Shown: positions 1 to 9,407, numbered from the stretch's first letter. The stretch: DNA of 64,000 nucleotides from Paraburkholderia sp. UYCP14C (GCF_004197395.1 NZ_SELS01000001.1:124001-188000), one strand, 5' to 3'. The notes: generated by a model from the letters alone, not told the origin. Numbers and translations are program-made.

Positions 1-1533
1 GCGCACGGTGAAGCGCCCGCCGTTGGCCATCGCATCGCGCGCATTGACGGCGACGTTGATCAGCGCGAGTTCGAGCTCGGCGACATCGACGCGCACCGGC
101 CAGGTATCGACGCCGCTATCGATCACGAGCGACACCTTCGCGCCGAGCGACGCGCGCAGCAACTCGCGGCACGACGGCAACCAGCGTGCGAGCGACAGCG
201 TCTCGGTGCGCAGCGGCTGCTTGCGCGCGACGCCGAGCAGCTGCCGCGTCAGCGACTGGCCGCTCTTCAACGCACGCTCCATCGCCGACATTTCGCGCTC
301 CAGACCGCCGATGCCGCGCCGCCGCATGATCTGCACGTTGGCCGACAGGATCATCAGCAGGTTGTTGAAGTCGTGCGCGACGCTGCCGACCAGCGTGCCG
401 AGCGCTTCCATCTTGCGCGACTGGCGGTACGCGGATTCGATCGAGCGGCGCATCGAGGCCTCGGCCTGCCAGCGTCGCCACGCTTCCTCTTCGGCGCCGA
501 GGCGGCGCAGCGACAGCCAGATCACGCACCACAGCGCGATCGACGGCGTGAACATCGACACGATCAGCACGCTCAGGTGCCTGTACCAGCCAGCCCAGAT
601 CGCCGACGTGCGATAGCCGCACAGCACGTAGACCGGGTACGAGCCGACGTGCCGGAACGCGACGATCACGTCGCCGTCGGCGAAGCTCGAGCGCATCCGC
701 ACGACGCCGGAGCGCTGCCCCTGCCGGACCGCCTGGGCGAACGGCGAATCGGCCGCGAGCGCGGTCGGCTCGCGCGGGCCGCGCGGGTAATACGCGAGCA
801 CCGCGCCGTCGGTGCGCACGAGGCTCATGATGATCGGCGTGTCGTCGCTGTTGCCGAGCAGCTCGCGATAGAACGCGTCGAAATAGCTGGGCCGCAGCGC
901 AATCGACACGACGCCCGCGAACGAGCCATTGGGCGCCTGACGCTCGACGCCCATGTTGAACACCTGCTCGCCGCTGACGTGCCCCGTCATGACTTTCGAC
1001 ACCTGTTCGAGCACGTTGCCGTCGCGGATGCCGACGAAATCGTCGCGCTCGCCGATCGAAATTTCCGGCGACGGATACAGGCGGCTGCTTGCCAGCAGCG
1101 CGCCCTGCTGGCCGAAGATCGAGACCGAGGCCACCTGCGGATAACCGCCGCCCAGTGTGCGCAGCTTGTCGTGAATCGTGTGTTCGCGCGCGCGGACGCC
1201 GTCGTCGTCGAGGCCCTCGGTCAGATCGACGATGCGCGAGTTCAGGGTCTCGTTCATGTCGAACACTTTCAACGCGTGTTCCTCGGCGACCCGCACCGTG
1301 CGCAGCGCCTGATCGGTCGCGTCGGCCTCGCGCGAGCGCAGATCGGCGAATGCCATCGCCGCGACGTAGGCGAACGGCAGCACGATCGCCGCGACCAGCA
1401 GCGCGATCAGCGTGATGCGACGCACCTGGAAATTCTGTTCCGGCACGGCGGGAAACGACGCGTCGTCCTGCTCGCGGGCAGGACGACCCGAAAGGCGGCC
1501 CGCACGCGCGGAGTCGACCCGGTCTGATGTCAT
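1..1533 (-). CDS. Membrane sensor histidine kinase, C-terminus cut off by the window edge
   Basis: The reverse strand stays open from the ATG at 1533 to the left edge, giving 511 codons without a stop. I read a membrane segment near residues 38-62, an extracytoplasmic sensor region with a Cache-like look, a second membrane segment near 318-340, and a dimerisation box with the phospho-acceptor His387 in an AHDFNN context. The last visible residues are the N box (NARDAM). The rest of the ATPase domain, and any receiver domain, lie outside the window. The HDFNN signature is typical of hybrid kinases that signal through a receiver. The ligand is unknown. The gene points away from the CheY-like gene at 2138, so they share an upstream region but not an operon. 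Confidence 0.88.
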   Translation of the reverse strand, partial: MTSDRVDSARAGRLSGRPAREQDDASFPAVPEQNFQVRRITLIALLVAAIVLPFAYVAAMAFADLRSREADATDQALRTVRVAEEHALKVFDMNETLNSRIVDLTEGLDDDGVRAREHTIHDKLRTLGGGYPQVASVSIFGQQGALLASSRLYPSPEISIGERDDFVGIRDGNVLEQVSKVMTGHVSGEQVFNMGVERQAPNGSFAGVVSIALRPSYFDAFYRELLGNSDDTPIIMSLVRTDGAVLAYYPRGPREPTALAADSPFAQAVRQGQRSGVVRMRSSFADGDVIVAFRHVGSYPVYVLCGYRTSAIWAGWYRHLSVLIVSMFTPSIALWCVIWLSLRRLGAEEEAWRRWQAEASMRRSIESAYRQSRKMEALGTLVGSVAHDFNNLLMILSANVQIMRRRGIGGLEREMSAMERALKSGQSLTRQLLGVARKQPLRTETLSLARWLPSCRELLRASLGAKVSLVIDSGVDTWPVRVDVAELELALINVAVNARDAMANGGRFTVR

Positions 1534-2137
1534 TGTCGTTGACGCGAAAAGTCGTTCGAATCTGGCAGCCCCGTATCGGGCCGTTGCCGGCGCCATGCCG
1601 CCTTCAGAACAAGCATAGACGCAGCGCGGGAAAATTTGCCGCAAAGCGAGGGGGACGGGCGTGCGCCGTGGCGGCCGCTCTTTAAGAGCGGCTTTAAAAC
1701 AGCGACGAATCGGGAAGCGCAAACGTACACAAAAGTATAAACATGAAAAAATGTCAGTTCAGACGATAGAACTATTTCTTGAATTAGCCTAGCATGGAAA
1801 CAGATCGTTACCGTCAGCGATTCTGGCGAGTTGCTTTTGCGCGGCTTTGCTTCGACAATTCTCGCCACGATAAAAGGGCCGTTGTCACACCTGCGCACCG
1901 GATCGTCAAGGTCTGTCAAACGCGTCCTGCTGCATTCGCACCCCTCTCGTCAAAGGCAATTGCAATTCGACAGGCGCCACCGTACCTGACCGCGCGTCGA
2001 TGGGCAGCTCGCGAAGGCGTGCCGCCATCCGCTGTCGGGACGAACGGAAAACGCAAACAACCAGGCGCGCAAAACGCGTAGACGAACGAGCCGAGTCCTT
2101 TATCCGACCTGCCCAAACTCCCCGACACGCCGTTGCC
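1534..2137. other. Intergenic region between divergent kinase and CheY-like operon
   Basis: About 600 bases without a convincing gene. It is more AT-rich than its surroundings between about 1680 and 1870. A reverse open frame at 1530-1919 has no recognisable domain and abuts the kinase start, so I do not call it. The region should hold promoters for both flanking transcription units, but I could not pick a reliable -35/-10 pair. Confidence 0.5.
1674..1692. repeat. Short perfect inverted repeat
   Basis: GCCGCTC and GAGCGGC flank the five bases TTTAA, followed on the plus strand by TTTAAAAC. It could be a small hairpin, an attenuator or an operator about 140 bases upstream of the kinase start. 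There is no long T-tract, so a terminator role is uncertain. Confidence 0.35.
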
Positions 2138-2503
2138 ATGCTGCCCATTGTGATCGCCGACGATTCGCTGCTCGCCCGCAAGTTGCTCACGAAAGCACTG
2201 CCGCCGGACTGGGCCGTCGAGGTGTCCTACGCGACGAACGGGCGCGAGGCGCTCGCGCTGTATCGCGAGGGCAAGGCATCGGTGATGTTCCTCGATCTGA
2301 CGATGCCGGACATGACCGGCTACCAGGTCCTCGAAGCGTTGCAGCACGAGGACCTCAATACCTTCGTGATCGTCGTTTCCGCCGACGTGCAGCCGCTGGC
2401 CCAGGCGCGCGTGCGCGAGCTCGGCGCGATCGCGTTCATCGCCAAGCCGGTGACGCCGGAGGCGGTCCTGCCCATCCTCAAGGAGTACGGCTTGTATGTC
2501 TGA
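2138..2503 (+). CDS. CheY-like single-domain response regulator
   Basis: A 121-residue stand-alone receiver domain. The acidic pair Asp8-Asp9, the phospho-acceptor Asp53 (FLDLTMPD), a Ser in the VSAD strand and the conserved Lys in the AKPVTP loop are all visible. There is no output domain, so it should act by protein contact like CheY. An upstream extension to 2000 is open, but the domain begins at the ATG at 2138. The stop overlaps the next start by 8 bases (2496-2503), indicating translational coupling with the CheC-like phosphatase gene. That neighbour could dephosphorylate this receiver. No flagellar or che genes lie nearby, so its target may be the diguanylate cyclase two genes down (inference). 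Confidence 0.88.
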   Translation: MLPIVIADDSLLARKLLTKALPPDWAVEVSYATNGREALALYREGKASVMFLDLTMPDMTGYQVLEALQHEDLNTFVIVVSADVQPLAQARVRELGAIAFIAKPVTPEAVLPILKEYGLYV

Positions 2504-3119
2504 GCCCGCCTTCACCGAAGACCAGCGCGACGCGCTGCAGGAAATCGCCAATCTCGCGATGGGCCGGGCAGCGACGCGGCTCGCGGGGCTGCTCGATGCG
2601 TTCATCGAGCTGTCGGTGCCGCGCGTGCGGATGGTCGCGGTGAGCGACGCGGCGCGCACGCTGCGCGAGATGACCCACATCGACGACACGGTCAGCGCGG
2701 TGCGTCAGGGCTTTCGCTCGGACATCAAGGGCGAGGTGCTGGTGATCTGTCGCAGCGACAGCATCGCGCAGCTGTGTTCGCTCGTGAGTGACCCATACGC
2801 GCGCTCGAGCTACGAGGCGATCAGCGAGCGCGAACTGATGCTCGACGTGGCGAACCTGCTGTCGGGCGCTTGCGTGTCGTCGATACTCGACCAGCTCGGC
2901 CGCACGCCGGTGTTTTCCGCGCCGGGCATGCTCGGCGAGATGCTGACCCTCGACCAGGTGTTTCAGCCTGGCGTGCTCCAGTGGCAGGTGGCGCTGCTCG
3001 TCGAAGTGAACTTCGCGCTCGAACATCAGAGTTTTCGCGCGCATCTGGTGATGCTGATGGCCGAAGATTCAATCCGTCACATGAACGAAGCGCTCGACGC
3101 GCTGCTGTCCAGTCTATGA
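2496..3119 (+). CDS. CheC/CheX-family receiver phosphatase
   Basis: This 207-residue protein has the two CheC active-site signatures. The first is Asp12-x3-Glu16-x2-Asn19-x22-Pro42. The second, near residues 115-145, has the form Asp-x2-Asn-x22-Pro, with Asp in place of the usual Glu. CheC-family proteins dephosphorylate CheY-P, so the adjacent single-domain receiver is the obvious substrate. It overlaps that gene by 8 bases and the diguanylate cyclase gene by 4 bases (ATGA at 3116-3119), so the three genes are translationally coupled. Family assignment is from motif spacing. Activity of the altered second site is unknown. Confidence 0.8.
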   Translation: MSEPAFTEDQRDALQEIANLAMGRAATRLAGLLDAFIELSVPRVRMVAVSDAARTLREMTHIDDTVSAVRQGFRSDIKGEVLVICRSDSIAQLCSLVSDPYARSSYEAISERELMLDVANLLSGACVSSILDQLGRTPVFSAPGMLGEMLTLDQVFQPGVLQWQVALLVEVNFALEHQSFRAHLVMLMAEDSIRHMNEALDALLSSL

Positions 3120-4066
3120 ATGTCTCCATGGAATCGTTGAGCGACCTCGTGGTCGAGCGGGTCGGTTTCGGCATCTTCGTGCTCGACCGCGAGCTGAACG
3201 TGCTGATGTGGAATCGCTTCATGCAGGACCACAGCGGCCTGTCGGCGGAGCAGGTGGTCGGCCGTTCGATCTACCAGAACTTTCCGGAGCTGCCGCGCGT
3301 GTGGCTGTCGCGCAAGATCGAGAGCGTGTTCCAGCTCGGCAGCTTCGCGTTCAGCTCGTGGGAGCAGCGCCCGTATCTGTTCAAGTTCGATCATGACCGG
3401 CCGATCACCGGCGGGGTCGACTTCATGCAGCAGGACTGCACGTTCATGCCACTAATGCGTGGTCGCGAAGTGGTGGCCGTGTGCGTGACGATCTCCGACG
3501 TCACGCACGTGAGCATCATGCAGCGCGAACGCGAGGAGGCGGTGGCGAAGCTGCAGGAGTACGCGAATCGCGACGGGCTGACCGGCATCGCGAACCGGCG
3601 CTTCTTCGAAGTGCGGCTGCGCGACGAGTTCACGCGCTGGCAGCGCTACGGCGGCGACATGTCGATGCTGCTGTTCGACCTCGATCACTTCAAGAAGATC
3701 AACGACCAGTTCGGTCACGGCGTCGGCGATACGGTGCTGCGCGTGATGGCGCAGCGCGTCGCCGGCGTGGTGCGCGCGCAGGACACGTTCGGGCGCTTCG
3801 GCGGCGAGGAGTTCGCGCTGCTGCTGCCATGCACGCCACTCGACGACGCGATGCTGGTCGCGGAGAAGATTCGTCGCGTGATCGAGGAAACGCCGGTCGA
3901 GCTGATCGGCACCAGCGTGCCGGTCACGGCGAGCCTGGGCGGCGCCTCGGCGCGCGAGGGCGTGCCCGCCTACGACGTGCTGATCAACGAGGCCGACGCG
4001 GCGCTGTACAGCGCAAAGCGCCAGGGCCGCAACTGCGCGGTCGCGTTCCGGCTCGCGGGGGCCTGA
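3116..4066 (+). CDS. PAS-GGDEF diguanylate cyclase
   Basis: This 316-residue protein has an N-terminal PAS-like sensor domain (about 10-120), a short linker helix, and a GGDEF domain starting near RDGLTGIANRR. It carries an intact active site (GGEEF) and the FDLDHFKKIND strand, so it should make cyclic di-GMP. No membrane segment is seen, so it is cytoplasmic. I start it at the ATG at 3116, which overlaps the CheC-like stop. A longer open frame from 2870 runs inside the previous gene and is not used. The operon suggests that a phospho-receiver and its phosphatase tune this cyclase, but no direct link is visible in the sequence. Confidence 0.9.
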   Translation: MNVSMESLSDLVVERVGFGIFVLDRELNVLMWNRFMQDHSGLSAEQVVGRSIYQNFPELPRVWLSRKIESVFQLGSFAFSSWEQRPYLFKFDHDRPITGGVDFMQQDCTFMPLMRGREVVAVCVTISDVTHVSIMQREREEAVAKLQEYANRDGLTGIANRRFFEVRLRDEFTRWQRYGGDMSMLLFDLDHFKKINDQFGHGVGDTVLRVMAQRVAGVVRAQDTFGRFGGEEFALLLPCTPLDDAMLVAEKIRRVIEETPVELIGTSVPVTASLGGASAREGVPAYDVLINEADAALYSAKRQGRNCAVAFRLAGA

Positions 4067-4164
4067 TCCGCTAGCGTTGGCGGCGCTGCCGAGCCCGCCG
4101 CGCCGCGCCCGGCGGCCTTCCTCCCGTGCCCCCATCGGCCGGCGAAACTGCGGTCACCGGCAAA

Positions 4165-4182
4165 GATTGCTATACTTTTCGC
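4165..4182 (+). promoter_or_regulatory. Candidate -10 element for the hpnDE-shc-hpnG operon
   Basis: TATACT at 4171-4176 lies in a GCTATACTTTT context. The same pattern recurs upstream of hpnM. No good -35 is visible at 16-18 bases, so the promoter is weak or activator-dependent. A start near 4182 would leave an untranslated leader of roughly 120 bases. Confidence 0.35.
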
Positions 4183-4302
4183 CGTTTCCGGCCACCCAGC
4201 CGGATGTGTCGCGCGTGTCCGCGCGCGCGGGCCAATGCCCTGCGGGTCGGCATAAAAACCTCTTTGATCGCCTTTCAGCGGGCGCCTCCAGCGGAGATCG
4301 TC

Positions 4303-5151
4303 TTGGCTGTTTCCAATCTTGTCGTGGACGATACTGAAATCGACGCCGCTGCCGCCACGTCCGGCAGCTCGTTTTATCTCGCGATGCGCATCCTGCCGGC
4401 GGCGCAGCGCGATGCGATGTATCAGGTCTACGCGTTCTGCCGCGCCGTCGACGACATCGCCGACAGCGACCTGCCGCGCGCCGAACGCGCAGCCGGGCTC
4501 GAGCAGTGGCGCGCCGACATCGACGCGTGCTACGCCGGTCAGCCGCGCGCGTCGTTGCGCGCGCTGACGCGGCACATTCACACGTTTCATCTGCAACGCG
4601 AGGATTTCCACGCGATGATCGACGGCATGGCGATGGACGCCGCCGCCGACATCTGCGCGCCCGACGACGCCACGCTCGACCTCTATTGCGACCGCGTCGC
4701 GAGCGCGGCCGGCCGTCTGTCGGTGAGGATATTCGGGATGCGCGACGAGCCGGGCCGGCTGCTCGCGCACCATCTCGGCCGCGCGCTGCAGCTCACCAAC
4801 ATCCTGCGCGATATCGACGAAGACGCCGACATCAACCGCTGCTACCTGCCGCGCGAGTTGCTGGCGCGCGAAGGCATCGCGGCCACGGACCCGCGCCAGA
4901 TCGCCGACGATCCGTCGCTGCCGCGCATCTGCGCGACGCTCGCCGAGCGCGCAAAGCAGCACTTCGCCGAGTCCGACGCGATCATGGATCGCGAGCCGCG
5001 CGTCCAGGTGCGCGCGCCGCGCATCATGTCGGGCGTCTATCGCGTGCTGCTCGAGCGCACGCTGGAGCGCGGCTTCGACGTGCCGCGCACGAAGGTCAGC
5101 AAGCCGAAGCTGCGCCTGCTGTGGATCGTCGCGCGTTACGCGCTTTTCTGA
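4303..5151 (+). CDS. hpnD: Presqualene diphosphate synthase HpnD
   Basis: A squalene/phytoene synthase-fold protein with both Asp-rich Mg-diphosphate motifs intact (VDDIAD near residues 43-48 and NILRDIDEDAD near 165-175). HpnD joins two farnesyl diphosphates to presqualene diphosphate in the HpnC/HpnD/HpnE route to squalene. I choose the TTG at 4303: a GGAG at 4293-4296 sits 6 bases upstream and gives 282 residues, the usual length. The open frame continues up to an ATG at 4126, but that part is Arg-rich and unlike the family. The gene ends 4 bases before hpnE. Its intact Asp motifs contrast with the altered HpnC encoded at 19723. Confidence 0.93.
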   Translation: MAVSNLVVDDTEIDAAAATSGSSFYLAMRILPAAQRDAMYQVYAFCRAVDDIADSDLPRAERAAGLEQWRADIDACYAGQPRASLRALTRHIHTFHLQREDFHAMIDGMAMDAAADICAPDDATLDLYCDRVASAAGRLSVRIFGMRDEPGRLLAHHLGRALQLTNILRDIDEDADINRCYLPRELLAREGIAATDPRQIADDPSLPRICATLAERAKQHFAESDAIMDREPRVQVRAPRIMSGVYRVLLERTLERGFDVPRTKVSKPKLRLLWIVARYALF

Positions 5152-5155
5152 GCTG

Positions 5156-6424
5156 ATGCCGAAGCTCGTCCATGTGGTCGGCGCGGGCGTGGCCGGGCTC
5201 GCCGCCGCCGTGCAGTTGCAGCGGCGCGGCGCGCGGGTCGTGCTGCACGAGGCGCAGGATCACGCGGGCGGCCGCTGCCGTTCGTACTATGACGCGCGGT
5301 TTGGCGCGCCGCTCGACAGCGGCAATCACATCGTGCTGTCGGCCCATGCCGCGACGCTGAACTACCTGCGCGCGATCGGCGCCGCCGACGAACTGGTCGG
5401 CCCCGCGCAGCCCGAGTATCCGTTCATCGATCTGGCCACGGGTTCGCGCTGGACCGTGCGGCTGTCGCCGGGGCGCTTGCCGTGGTGGATTTTCGATGCG
5501 CAGGCGCGCGTGCCGAATACGGCGCCGACCGATTACCTGTCGCTCGTGCCGCTGCTGTTCGCGAAGCCCGGCCGCAGTGTCGCGCAGACGATGCGCTGTG
5601 ACGGTCCGCTGTGGGACCGGCTGCTGCGGCCGCTGCTGCAGGCGCTGCTGAATCTGGAGCCGCGCGACGCGTCGGCCGAGCTGACCGGCGCGCTGGTGCG
5701 TGAAACGCTGCTCGCGGGCGGGCTCGCGTGCCGGCCGCTCGTCGCGCGCAACGGTCTTGGCAGCGCGTTCGTCGATCCGGCGCTGCGGCTGCTGCAACAT
5801 GGCGGCGCGACGATCCGGCTCGGTTCGCGCCTGCGCGACATCACGTTCGCGGCCGACCCGGCGCGCGTGCAGGCGCTGCATTTCGCCGACGACAGCATCG
5901 CGCTCGGCGCAAACGAGGCGGTGATTCTCGCGCTGCCGCCCGACGCAGCGGCTACGCTGGTGCCGGGTCTGCGCGCGCCGACGCGTTTCGCGGCCACGCT
6001 GAACGTGCATTTCGCGGTCGAGCCGCCGTTCGGCACGCCGCAAGTCAGCGCGCTGCTCAACGGAACGGCCGGCTGGCTGTTCGCGTTCGACGACCGCCTG
6101 TCGGTGACGCTCAACGGCGCCGAGCGGCACCTGGACACGCCGCACGACGCGCTCGCGGCAACCGTCTGGGCCGAGGTCGCGCGGGCCGTGAAGCTGCCGC
6201 TCGCGCCGTTGCCGCGCTGGCAGGTGGTGGCGGAGCCGCGCGCGATGTTCGCCGCGCTGCCCACCCAGGAGACATTGCGGGCGGGCACGCGCACTCGCTG
6301 GAACAATTTGCTGCTCGCGGGCGACTGGACGGCCACCGGCCTGCCCGCGATGCTGGAAGGCGCGATCCGCTCAGGCCAGAAGGCCGCGGATACGCTGCTG
6401 AATCAACCGATGGAACGCAGATGA
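5156..6424 (+). CDS. hpnE: Hydroxysqualene dehydroxylase HpnE (FAD-dependent)
   Basis: This 422-residue amine-oxidase/desaturase-fold flavoprotein opens with the dinucleotide-binding motif GAGVAGLAAA and the downstream GGRCRS element typical of phytoene-desaturase-like enzymes. The C-terminus has the second FAD-binding stretch (LAGDWTATGLPAMLEGA). HpnE reduces hydroxysqualene to squalene. The start is 4 bases after hpnD, and the stop overlaps the shc start by ATGA. It is the second gene of hpnDE-shc-hpnG. Confidence 0.93.
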   Translation: MPKLVHVVGAGVAGLAAAVQLQRRGARVVLHEAQDHAGGRCRSYYDARFGAPLDSGNHIVLSAHAATLNYLRAIGAADELVGPAQPEYPFIDLATGSRWTVRLSPGRLPWWIFDAQARVPNTAPTDYLSLVPLLFAKPGRSVAQTMRCDGPLWDRLLRPLLQALLNLEPRDASAELTGALVRETLLAGGLACRPLVARNGLGSAFVDPALRLLQHGGATIRLGSRLRDITFAADPARVQALHFADDSIALGANEAVILALPPDAAATLVPGLRAPTRFAATLNVHFAVEPPFGTPQVSALLNGTAGWLFAFDDRLSVTLNGAERHLDTPHDALAATVWAEVARAVKLPLAPLPRWQVVAEPRAMFAALPTQETLRAGTRTRWNNLLLAGDWTATGLPAMLEGAIRSGQKAADTLLNQPMERR

Positions 6425-8505
6425 ACGATTTATCTCAAACCCAGCCGCTCGACGCGGTGCTGCCCGACGCCGCCGATGCGGCGCTGAGCCCGGCCGAAGC
6501 AGCCGTGGTTGCCAACGCGCCCGCCGTGGCGGACGCATCGGCAACCGCAACCCTCGCGCCCGCGCAAGACGCCGGCGCGAGCGCGCTCGACGCATCGATC
6601 ACGCGCGCGACCGATGCGATCCTGGCCGCGCAGCAGCCCGACGGCCATTGGGTCTACGAACTCGAAGCCGACGCGACGATTCCGGCCGAATACGTGTTGC
6701 TGGTCCACTATCTCGGCGAAACGCCGAACCTCGAACTCGAACAGAAGATCGCGCGTTATCTGCGCCGCATCCAGTTGCCGGACGGCGGCTGGCCGCTCTT
6801 CACCGACGGCGCGTTCGACGTCAGCGCGAGCGTGAAGGCGTACTTCGCGCTGAAGATGATCGGCGACCCGGTCGACGCCGAGCACATGGTGCGCGCGCGC
6901 GACGCGATCCTCGCGCATGGCGGCGCGGAACACGTGAACGTGTTCACGCGAATCCTGCTCGCCCTCTTTGGCGTGGTGTCGTGGCGCGCGGTGCCGATGA
7001 TGCCGGTCGAGATCATGCTGCTGCCGATGTGGTTCCCGTTCCATCTGTCGAAGGTGTCGTACTGGGCGCGCACGGTGATCGTGCCGCTGCTCGTGCTCAA
7101 CGCGAAGCGGCCGCTCGCTCGCAATCCGCGCCGCGTGCGCATCGACGAGTTGTTCCGCGGTGCGCCGGTGAACACCGGCATGAACGAGCGCGCGCCGCAT
7201 CAGCACGCAGGCTGGTTCGGCCTGTTCCGCTGTGTGGATACGGTGCTGCGCGCGGTCGACGGCCTGTTGCCGAAGGCGACCCGCGAGCGCGCGGTCCGCG
7301 CGGCGGTCGCGTTCGTCGACGAACGGCTGAACGGCGAGGACGGCCTCGGCGCGATTTTCCCGGCGATGGCCAACTCGGTGATGATGTACGACGTGCTCGG
7401 CTATCCGGCCGATCATCCGCATCGCGCGATCGCTCGCAAGTCGCTCGACAAGCTGCTCATCGTCAAGGACGACGAAGCGTATTGCCAGCCGTGTCTGTCG
7501 CCGGTTTGGGACACGTCGCTCGTCGCGCACGCGCTGCTCGAAACCGGCGAAGCGCGCGCCGAACAGGCGGCCGAACGCGGGCTCGCGTGGCTGCGTCCGC
7601 TGCAGATTCTCGACGTGCGCGGCGACTGGATTTCGCGCCGCCCGAACGTGCGGCCGGGCGGCTGGGCGTTCCAGTACAACAATGCGCATTACCCGGACGT
7701 CGACGATACCGCGGTGGTCGCGATGGCGATGCATCGCTCGGCGGCGCTCACGCAATCCGACGTGGATCGCGAAGCGATTGCCCGCGCGCGGGAATGGGTG
7801 GTCGGCATGCAGAGCAGCGACGGCGGCTGGGGCGCGTTCGAGCCGGAAAACACGCAGTACTACCTGAACAACATCCCGTTCTCGGACCACGGCGCGCTGC
7901 TCGATCCGCCGACCGCGGACGTGTCGGGCCGCTGTCTGTCGATGTTCGCGCAGATCGGCGAGCTGCCGCAAAGCAGCGAACCGGCGCGGCGCGCGTTCGA
8001 CTACATGCTGCAGGAGCAGGAGTCCGACGGCAGTTGGTACGGCCGCTGGGGCCTGAATTACATCTACGGCACGTGGACCGCGCTGTGCTCGCTGAACGCG
8101 GCCGGCTTGCCGCACGACGACCCGCGCATGCGGCGCGCGGCGCAATGGCTCGTATCGATCCAGAACGAGGACGGCGGTTGGGGCGAGGGCGGCGAGAGCT
8201 ACAAGCTCGACTATCGCGGCTACGAGCGCGCGCCGAGCACCGCGTCGCAGACCGCGTGGGCGCTGCTCGGCCTGATGGCGGCGGGCGAGGTCGGTCACGA
8301 GGCGGTGGCGCGCGGGATCGACTATCTGCAGCGTGAGCAGCGCGAGCATGGGCTGTGGGACGAAACGCGCTTTACCGCGACCGGCTTTCCGCGCGTGTTT
8401 TATCTGCGCTACCACGGCTATCGCAAGTTCTTCCCGCTGTGGGCGCTCGCGCGCTTCCGTCATCTGAAGCGCAATGGGCTCACGCGCGTCACGGTCGGGA
8501 TGTGA
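6421..8505 (+). CDS. shc: Squalene-hopene cyclase (HpnF)
   Basis: This 694-residue terpene cyclase turns squalene into hopene/hopanol at the inner membrane. The catalytic DxDD motif is intact as Asp426-Val-Asp428-Asp429. Several QW-type repeats are visible (for example QQPDGHW near the N-terminus and QNEDGGWGEG near the C-terminus). Length is slightly above the usual 630-680 because of an Ala-rich N-terminal stretch of about 50 residues. The start overlaps the hpnE stop by 4 bases (ATGA). An in-frame opening far upstream lies within hpnE and is not used. Confidence 0.97.
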   Translation: MNDLSQTQPLDAVLPDAADAALSPAEAAVVANAPAVADASATATLAPAQDAGASALDASITRATDAILAAQQPDGHWVYELEADATIPAEYVLLVHYLGETPNLELEQKIARYLRRIQLPDGGWPLFTDGAFDVSASVKAYFALKMIGDPVDAEHMVRARDAILAHGGAEHVNVFTRILLALFGVVSWRAVPMMPVEIMLLPMWFPFHLSKVSYWARTVIVPLLVLNAKRPLARNPRRVRIDELFRGAPVNTGMNERAPHQHAGWFGLFRCVDTVLRAVDGLLPKATRERAVRAAVAFVDERLNGEDGLGAIFPAMANSVMMYDVLGYPADHPHRAIARKSLDKLLIVKDDEAYCQPCLSPVWDTSLVAHALLETGEARAEQAAERGLAWLRPLQILDVRGDWISRRPNVRPGGWAFQYNNAHYPDVDDTAVVAMAMHRSAALTQSDVDREAIARAREWVVGMQSSDGGWGAFEPENTQYYLNNIPFSDHGALLDPPTADVSGRCLSMFAQIGELPQSSEPARRAFDYMLQEQESDGSWYGRWGLNYIYGTWTALCSLNAAGLPHDDPRMRRAAQWLVSIQNEDGGWGEGGESYKLDYRGYERAPSTASQTAWALLGLMAAGEVGHEAVARGIDYLQREQREHGLWDETRFTATGFPRVFYLRYHGYRKFFPLWALARFRHLKRNGLTRVTVGM

Positions 8506-8508
8506 CGG

Positions 8509-9288
8509 ATGCCGGTGTCGATGATGCCGTCCGTCGGGACGGGCGCTAGCAGCTTGCCGGTGATCGTCGTGACGGGTATGGCGTTCGAAGCGCGCATCGC
8601 GCGCGGCGACGGCAGCGAGCGCGTCGAGGTCGTGTACGCGGCGCGCGCCGATCTGCTCGAGCGTGCGCTGAACGCGGCGCTCGCGCGCGGCGCGGCGGGG
8701 ATCGTCAGCTTCGGCACGGCCGGTGGCCTCGCGCCGGATCTGGAGCCGGGCGCGTTGATCGTCGCGGATGCGGTGCATGGGCCGTCCGGACGCATCGATA
8801 CGGATCGGCAATGGGCGCAACGCATTGCCGCAGCCGTGACTGACCGCAGGATGGCCGAAGGGCTTGCGGGGCGCGTGCGCCGCGGCGCGATGGCGGCGGT
8901 CGCCGCGCCGCTGATCACCGCCGAAGACAAACGCGCACTGCACGAATCGACCGGCGCGCTCGCGGTGGACATGGAATCGCACATCGCGGGCGCGACCGCC
9001 GCCGCGCACGGTCTGCCGTTCGCCGTGTGCCGCGCGGTCGTCGATCCTGCCTGGCGCACGCTGCCGCCGGCCGCGACGGCGGGGTTGCGCGACGACGGCA
9101 GCACCGCCCTCGGGCCGATTCTGCGCGAATTGCTGCGGCAGCCGTCGCAACTCGGCGCGCTGCTGCGCCTTGCCGCCGATGCGCGCGCCGCGCGGACTAC
9201 GCTGATCGAGGCGCGCAATGCGTTGGGGAAGGGCGGCGTGCTGCGGATTACGGGCGTCGACAATGACGCGCCGGGGAAGGGCGCTTAG
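8509..9288 (+). CDS. hpnG: Adenosylhopane nucleosidase HpnG
   Basis: A 259-residue protein of the nucleoside phosphorylase/nucleosidase fold, with the glycine-rich GIVSFGTAGGL strand and the VDMES element that contacts ribose in this family. HpnG removes adenine from adenosylhopane to give ribosylhopane, the step after HpnH. It lies 3 bases after shc and ends the operon. In-frame ATGs at 8521 and 8524 are alternative starts. The distance from hpnH (17236) shows that the pathway is split into blocks. Confidence 0.9.
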   Translation: MPVSMMPSVGTGASSLPVIVVTGMAFEARIARGDGSERVEVVYAARADLLERALNAALARGAAGIVSFGTAGGLAPDLEPGALIVADAVHGPSGRIDTDRQWAQRIAAAVTDRRMAEGLAGRVRRGAMAAVAAPLITAEDKRALHESTGALAVDMESHIAGATAAAHGLPFAVCRAVVDPAWRTLPPAATAGLRDDGSTALGPILRELLRQPSQLGALLRLAADARAARTTLIEARNALGKGGVLRITGVDNDAPGKGA

Positions 9289-9407
9289 CCGTTCCAACCG
9301 CGTCCGCCTTCGTCGCGAGGTTCAGCGGACCGATGCATGCGCCGATGTACAACGCTGTGCTCAGGCGTTGACCACCTGTGCGCCATGAATCGCTTTCCGT
9401 GATTCAC

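Noticed and set aside
1530-1919. 129-codon reverse frame upstream of the kinase
   Set aside because: No domain, no RBS, and it runs through an AT-rich promoter-like region.
4126-4302. N-terminal extension of HpnD from the ATG at 4126
   Set aside because: It has Arg-rich, non-conserved residues and no Shine-Dalgarno. The TTG at 4303 has GGAG at the right distance and gives the family length.
6430-9297. 955-codon reverse open frame antisense to shc and hpnG
   Set aside because: It is a shadow of GC-rich codon usage. The composition is dominated by Arg, Ala, His and Gln, with no domain, while the plus strand encodes clear Shc and HpnG.
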